From positions 1 to 18,757 of the forward strand of contig JAGLQE010000322.1 of assembly GCA_023137005.1 (NCBI GenBank): 18,757 nucleotides of DNA, written 5' to 3'. The translations under genes and the position numbers were made by a program. The notes beneath the pieces are model-generated. The model worked only from the letters and a program-made list of their open reading frames with translations, did not search any database and was not told the DNA's origin. This DNA is from Thermoplasmata archaeon. Its GTDB lineage: Archaea > Thermoplasmatota > Thermoplasmata > SG8-5 > JAGLSY01. Below, in pieces: positions 15,143 through 18,757 of this stretch. Each line of letters opens with the position of its first letter. Position 1 is the first letter of the stretch.

Positions 15143-15152
15143 AACTATAAAT
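15143..15152 (+). promoter_or_regulatory. TATA box of egsA
   Basis: ACTATAAATC in the 86-base gap after scpB. The expected transcription start, near 15174, leaves a leader of about nine bases before ATG 15183. Confidence 0.5.
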
Positions 15153-15182
15153 CCATGAATCACTTTGCCCATCTCGAAGCCT

Positions 15183-16244
15183 ATGCCTGATTTTGACAAG
15201 AACAAGAGAATGGAATTGCCCAGAGAGGTGGTGGTCGGTCATGATGCCATCAATGAGACTCCAGTAGTGTGCAAGCACCTTGGTCTTTCCTCCTCGGCAG
15301 TACTTGTCTGTGATGAGATGACCAAGTCCATAGCCGGTAATACGGTGAAGGACCTGTTGGAGGATGTCGGCTTCGAAGTAGATGTGATCACGATCAAGAC
15401 AGCGGATGGAGATACTGTCAATACGGTGAGTTCCCTGGCAACCGAAGGCAAAGCAGGCTTCGCCCTTGGAGTGGGTGGCGGCCAGCCAATAGATATTGCG
15501 AAGGCAGCTTCCTTCAATATCAGTATTCCTTTTATCAGTGTGCCAACAGCCGCATCACATGATGGGATCGTTTCGTCCAGAGCCTCTATCACCATGGGCG
15601 GTGTCAAAAAGTCGTTAGACGCCCACACCCCCTTGGGGGTCATAGCCGATACCCGCATCATCGCAGGTTCCCCTCACAGATTATTGGCGGCAGGTTGCGG
15701 GGACATCATATCCAATTTAACAGCGGTCAAGGACTGGAAGCTGGCTCAGAGATTGCGGAATGAGGATTTCAGTAGTTATGCAGCTACCCTTTCGGAAATG
15801 GTCGCCAAGATACTCATAGAGAATGCGGCCCACATAAAACCCGGACTGGAGGAATCTGCCTGGACCGTGGTCAAAGGCCTAGTGTCCTCCGGGGTATCAA
15901 TGAGCATTGCGGGTTCGTCAAGACCCGCAAGCGGGGCCGAGCACAAGTTCTCCCATGCCCTTGATATGTTAGCAGAGAAGCCCGCTCTCCATGGTGAACA
16001 ATGCGGTATCGGTACCATCATGATGATGTACCTTCATGGGGGAAACTGGGAGAAGATAAAGGATGCCTTATGGGTGATCGGGGCTCCGACGACCGCAAAA
16101 GCCGCGGGTCTAACCCGGGAGGACGTGATAAACGCCCTTATGAAGGCCCACGAGATCAAGCCCGAGCGATATACCATTTTAGGGTACAAAGGGATGACAC
16201 TAGACGCGGCAGAGGCCCTGGCAGAGAAAACAATGGTGATATGA
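15183..16244 (+). CDS. egsA: sn-Glycerol-1-phosphate dehydrogenase [NAD(P)+]
   Basis: Reduces dihydroxyacetone phosphate to sn-glycerol-1-phosphate, the backbone of archaeal ether lipids; cytoplasmic and zinc-dependent. 353 residues, normal length. The nucleotide-binding motif GVGGGQPIDIAKAA is at 96-109, and PTAASHDGIVSSRAS at 121-135 is diagnostic of the family. Likely zinc ligands by comparison with glycerol dehydrogenases are D174 (GCGD), H254 (SGAEHKFSH) and H270 (LHGEQCG). I chose ATG 15183 over TTG 15165 because the TATA box at 15143 places the transcript start between them and the conserved LPREVVVG strand follows closely. The stop overlaps the UPF0179 start by four bases. Identification as the lipid enzyme rather than a bacterial AraM-type homologue rests on the archaeal context. 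Confidence 0.93.
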   Translation: MPDFDKNKRMELPREVVVGHDAINETPVVCKHLGLSSSAVLVCDEMTKSIAGNTVKDLLEDVGFEVDVITIKTADGDTVNTVSSLATEGKAGFALGVGGGQPIDIAKAASFNISIPFISVPTAASHDGIVSSRASITMGGVKKSLDAHTPLGVIADTRIIAGSPHRLLAAGCGDIISNLTAVKDWKLAQRLRNEDFSSYAATLSEMVAKILIENAAHIKPGLEESAWTVVKGLVSSGVSMSIAGSSRPASGAEHKFSHALDMLAEKPALHGEQCGIGTIMMMYLHGGNWEKIKDALWVIGAPTTAKAAGLTREDVINALMKAHEIKPERYTILGYKGMTLDAAEALAEKTMVI

Positions 16245-16669
16245 TGACAATGCTTACAGTAGTCGGGACAAGCCTCGCGAAGAAGGGTCAGGAGATCATT
16301 TTCCTGGGACCTCTATCAGAATGCAAGGTATGCAAGGTGAAGAATATCTGCTTCCACCTGGAAAAAGGTAGCCATTACAAGGTGATCGGAGTGCGGGATG
16401 TCATGCATGATTGCAATGTCCACGAGGAAGGCGTCAAAGTGGTGGAGATAGAGAAGTTGCCCTTCAAGGCTATCATGGACAAGAAGAAGGCCATAGACGG
16501 CTCCACAATTGCTTTTGAGTCACCCAGTTGTATTGAGAGGGGATGCGAGCATTATCTATTGTGCAATCCACCAGGACTGGGCTCCAAGCAAAAAGTTAAG
16601 ATTCTCTCAGTGGGCGGCAAGGCCGAGTGTGCGGCTGGCATGTCCAGGGTTCTTGTTACCTTGGAATAG
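16241..16669 (+). CDS. UPF0179 family cysteine-rich protein
   Basis: 142 residues; a conserved family of unknown function that I know from archaea. It opens LTVVGTSLAKKGQEIIFLGP, followed by eight cysteines at 28, 31, 37, 58, 97, 102, 108 and 130, arranged CxxCx5C, C, Cx4Cx5C, C. That spacing suggests metal or Fe-S binding, which is inference. ATG 16241, 16244 and 16250 are all in frame; GGTGAT at 16235-16240 is closest to ideal for 16250, while 16241 gives an ATGA overlap with egsA. In either case translation is coupled to egsA. The in-frame stretch upstream to 16001 lies inside egsA and is not part of the protein. Confidence 0.85.
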   Translation: MMTMLTVVGTSLAKKGQEIIFLGPLSECKVCKVKNICFHLEKGSHYKVIGVRDVMHDCNVHEEGVKVVEIEKLPFKAIMDKKKAIDGSTIAFESPSCIERGCEHYLLCNPPGLGSKQKVKILSVGGKAECAAGMSRVLVTLE

Positions 16670-16691
16670 ATATTTTGATATCGAGCATGTT

Positions 16692-16729
16692 GAATCTCAG
16701 CAGAGCTGAGCTTCGGCGAGTTCTCAATC
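16692..16729. repeat. Palindromic dispersed repeat, copy B, between convergent genes
   Basis: Contains a stem CTCAGC (16696-16701) / GCTGAG (16705-16710) with AGA loop. It aligns with the reverse complement of 3425-3471 through GAATCTCAGC, AGCTGAGCTT and CGGCGAG. It lies 22 bases after the UPF0179 stop and includes the stop codon of the acetoacetyl-CoA synthetase gene, so it may end both transcripts. Confidence 0.5.
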
Positions 16730-18673
16730 TTGCAATTCTTTCAGATCCCGATACAGGTCCACAGCATCAGGATTACCCAATGCGTCCTTGTTTTTCACTT
16801 CCTGACCATGTATTGCCTTTCTGACCGCTAACTCCACTTTCTTGCCATTGATGGTGTAGGGAATATCAGCTATCTGAATCACCTTGGCCGGCACATGGCG
16901 CGGCGTGGTACTGGACCTGATGGTCTTCTTCACCATATTGACCAGCTCCTCGGTCATCTCATTCCCCTCTTTCATCTTGAGGAACAATATCACCCTGACA
17001 TCATTTTCCCAGTCCTGGCCGACCACCAGGCTATCCTCTATCTCGGGTATGTTCTCCACCACACGATAGATCTCGGCCGTGCCTATCCTCACCCCTCCGG
17101 GATTCAGAGTGGCATCCGACCTTCCGTACATGATGACCCCGCCTCGTGAGGTCACGACAATATAATCTCCATGATGCCAGATATTGGGATAGGTCTCGAA
17201 GTAAGCCTCCCGGTACTTCCGGTCCTCAGGATCATTCCAGAAGTAGATGGGCATGGAGGGGAAAGGCCTGGTGCAGACCAGTTCTCCCTGTTTTTCTATT
17301 ATGGGAACACCATCATCGTCAAAGGCCGCGACCGCCATTCCCAGGCCACTGCATTGCAGCTCACCGGCATACACTGGCAGTATTGGGTTACCTAGTGCGA
17401 AACACGAGACGATATCTGTTCCTCCAGCTATGGATGAGAGAACGATATCCTTCTTCACATCGCGATAGATGTACTCGAAGCTCTCGATCGAGAGAGGCGA
17501 ACCTGTGGATAGTATAGCCCGAACTGTGGGAATATCACCCTCGCCCAGCTTCACTCCTGCACCTTCGATGGATGATATGTATTTCGCACTGGTGCCGAAG
17601 ACGGTCATCTCCTTCTCCTTGGCGAAATCGAATAGAGAATAGGCATCGGGGTAGAAGGGATTCCCATCATAGAGCAGGATGGTGGCTCCAACAGCCAATG
17701 AGGAGACCAGCCAGTTCCACATCATCCACCCGCATGTTGTGTAATAGAATATCCTGTCTTCCCTGGTCAGGTTGGTGTGGAGTATCAGTTCCTTCAGATG
17801 CTGGATGAGTGTTCCTCCAGCTCCATGAACAATGCACTTTGGCACGCCAGTTGTTCCGGACGAGTACATGATATAGACCGGGTGGTCGAAAGGAAGTTGT
17901 TCAAATTCCATATCCAGCCCCTGCTCATGAGAAGTAAAATCATCCAGCATGATCGCATTGGGGAGCTGGCTTATATCCGGGTCCTGGCGGGTGTATGGCA
18001 CAATGACGATCTTCTCCACCGAGGGTAATTCGCTGATTATCTGGGATATTCTTTCAAGGGAATCGAATTCCTTATCCTTGTACAGGTAACCATCGGCCGT
18101 GAACAGAACACGCGGTTCTATCTGGCCAAAGCGATCCAGCACTCCTTTTATTCCGAAATCCGGAGAACAGGAGGACCAGATGGCTCCAATGCTCGTGGCT
18201 GCGAGCATTGCAATGATGGATTCCGGCATATTGGGCATGAAGCCAGCCACCCTGTCTCCCTCTTTTATCCCCATGTCCCTCAGGGCCTTTGCCAACCTTG
18301 CTACCTGATCAAAAAGCTGGGAGTAGGTGATGGTCCTATCAACCCTTGCCTCGCCCTTGAAGATGATCGCAGGCCTGTCGTCGCGGTATCTGAGAAGGTT
18401 CTCGGCGAAGTTCATTCTGGCCCCCGGGAACCACTTGGAGCCAGGCATCTTGCCCAGATCCTCGACCACTGTTTCAAAATCCTTGGAATGAACGATCTCA
18501 CCGAAGGCCCACATATCTCCCCAGAATTCCGGAATATTCTCGATGGACCAGTTATGCAGTTCCTCATAATCCTTGAAATTCTTCCCATGCCTCTGGTTCA
18601 CGAATTCCATGAACCTGGTCATATTGGCATTCTTGATATTCTCTGCACTTGGTTCCCATAGTAGATTGGACAT
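16724..18673 (-). CDS. Acetoacetyl-CoA synthetase (acetoacetate-CoA ligase)
   Basis: Activates acetoacetate to acetoacetyl-CoA with ATP via an acyl-adenylate; cytoplasmic member of the ANL superfamily. 649 residues, normal for the family. Motifs seen: WFPGARMNFAENLL (81-94) and SSCSPDFG (167-174), both typical of acetoacetyl- rather than acetyl-CoA synthetases; the phosphate loop YSSGTTGVPK at 270-279; GGTD at 417-420; HHGDY at 500-504; YGRSDATLNPGGVRIG at 516-531, where the C-terminal domain hinges; and the catalytic lysine K611 in YTINGKKVE. The start ATG has GGGAGG six bases upstream. Product can enter the mevalonate pathway or beta-oxidation. A related acyl-CoA substrate cannot be excluded. 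Confidence 0.9.
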   Translation of the reverse strand: MSNLLWEPSAENIKNANMTRFMEFVNQRHGKNFKDYEELHNWSIENIPEFWGDMWAFGEIVHSKDFETVVEDLGKMPGSKWFPGARMNFAENLLRYRDDRPAIIFKGEARVDRTITYSQLFDQVARLAKALRDMGIKEGDRVAGFMPNMPESIIAMLAATSIGAIWSSCSPDFGIKGVLDRFGQIEPRVLFTADGYLYKDKEFDSLERISQIISELPSVEKIVIVPYTRQDPDISQLPNAIMLDDFTSHEQGLDMEFEQLPFDHPVYIMYSSGTTGVPKCIVHGAGGTLIQHLKELILHTNLTREDRIFYYTTCGWMMWNWLVSSLAVGATILLYDGNPFYPDAYSLFDFAKEKEMTVFGTSAKYISSIEGAGVKLGEGDIPTVRAILSTGSPLSIESFEYIYRDVKKDIVLSSIAGGTDIVSCFALGNPILPVYAGELQCSGLGMAVAAFDDDGVPIIEKQGELVCTRPFPSMPIYFWNDPEDRKYREAYFETYPNIWHHGDYIVVTSRGGVIMYGRSDATLNPGGVRIGTAEIYRVVENIPEIEDSLVVGQDWENDVRVILFLKMKEGNEMTEELVNMVKKTIRSSTTPRHVPAKVIQIADIPYTINGKKVELAVRKAIHGQEVKNKDALGNPDAVDLYRDLKELQD

Positions 18674-18679
18674 ATTCTG

Positions 18680-18695
18680 CCTCCCTATGAGGAGG
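18680..18695 (-). promoter_or_regulatory. Shine-Dalgarno inside a small hairpin
   Basis: On the minus strand CCTCC-TCATAG-GGAGG can fold so that the GGAGG ribosome-binding site (18684-18680), six bases before the ATG, is paired. It could lower translation when the leader is long enough to include the upstream arm. Confidence 0.4.
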
Positions 18696-18742
18696 ATAAA
18701 GCCAATGCTGAATATTAAATTGTCGAAAATAAAAATAAAGCG
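18696..18742 (-). promoter_or_regulatory. Promoter region of acetoacetyl-CoA synthetase
   Basis: AT-rich. Minus-strand TATA-like boxes are CTTTATTTTTATTTT (about 18739-18725), TTTAATATT (about 18719-18711) and CTTTATCC (about 18702-18695). Only the first gives a leader containing the whole hairpin at 18680-18695; the choice cannot be made from sequence. Confidence 0.4.
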
Positions 18743-18757
18743 CTGAGGAGGAGATTC

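Noticed and set aside
16001..16240. 80-residue extension of the UPF0179 protein
   Set aside because: It overlaps the conserved end of egsA in another frame and is Arg/Gly/Asp-rich low-complexity; the family begins at LTVVGTSLAKKG.

Overview
The window is a piece of an archaeal chromosome. The evidence is a glycerol-1-phosphate dehydrogenase (the enzyme that sets archaeal lipid stereochemistry), a UPF0179 protein (known to me from archaea), TATA-box promoters placed about 25 bases upstream of start codons (leaderless genes), Shine-Dalgarno sequences only inside operons, and heavy AGG/AGA arginine use. Gene content and promoter style would fit a peptide-using member of the Thermoplasmatota (Thermoplasmata-like Euryarchaeota), but that placement is inference.

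Layout. Bases 1-3171 hold the distal part of a dipeptide/oligopeptide ABC importer operon: a 5'-truncated permease (DppC/OppC) and two ATPases (DppD, DppF), closed by a hairpin terminator. Bases 3172-3590 are a structured intergenic region with a 23-base repeat that precedes two TATA-like boxes at matching distance, plus a run of four inverted repeats. Bases 3591-4786 encode two overlapping membrane proteins of unknown function. Bases 4903-7941 encode a large STAND-type ATPase whose nucleotide-binding domain is split by a ~125-residue sensor-like insertion and which ends in a long TPR array. Convergent to it at 7950-9407 (minus) is a two-domain nuclease: Cas4/RecB-like PD-(D/E)XK plus a DUF2779 DEDD-type exonuclease.

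Bases 9408-10000 carry the nuclease promoter, a tRNA-Ile(GAT) gene on the minus strand, and an AT-rich regulatory region with several palindromes upstream of smc. Bases 10001-15096 are the complete condensin operon smc-scpA-scpB, with overlapping or nearly abutting genes. Then come egsA (glycerol-1-phosphate dehydrogenase) and a translationally coupled UPF0179 cysteine-rich protein (15183-16669). Finally, acetoacetyl-CoA synthetase lies on the minus strand (16724-18673), converging on UPF0179 across a small palindromic repeat related to one at 3425-3471.

How the genes work together. The transporter imports peptides powered by DppD/DppF. SMC-ScpA-ScpB organise and segregate the chromosome. EgsA makes the sn-glycerol-1-phosphate backbone of archaeal lipids, while acetoacetyl-CoA synthetase can make acetoacetyl-CoA, a precursor of the mevalonate pathway that supplies the isoprenoid chains, so the two neighbours may both serve lipid synthesis (inference). 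The most unusual parts are the interrupted STAND-TPR protein with its membrane-protein neighbours, the extracytoplasmic domain in the permease, and the palindrome-rich control regions before the 3591 operon and before smc. No CRISPR array, transposase or integrase was seen.
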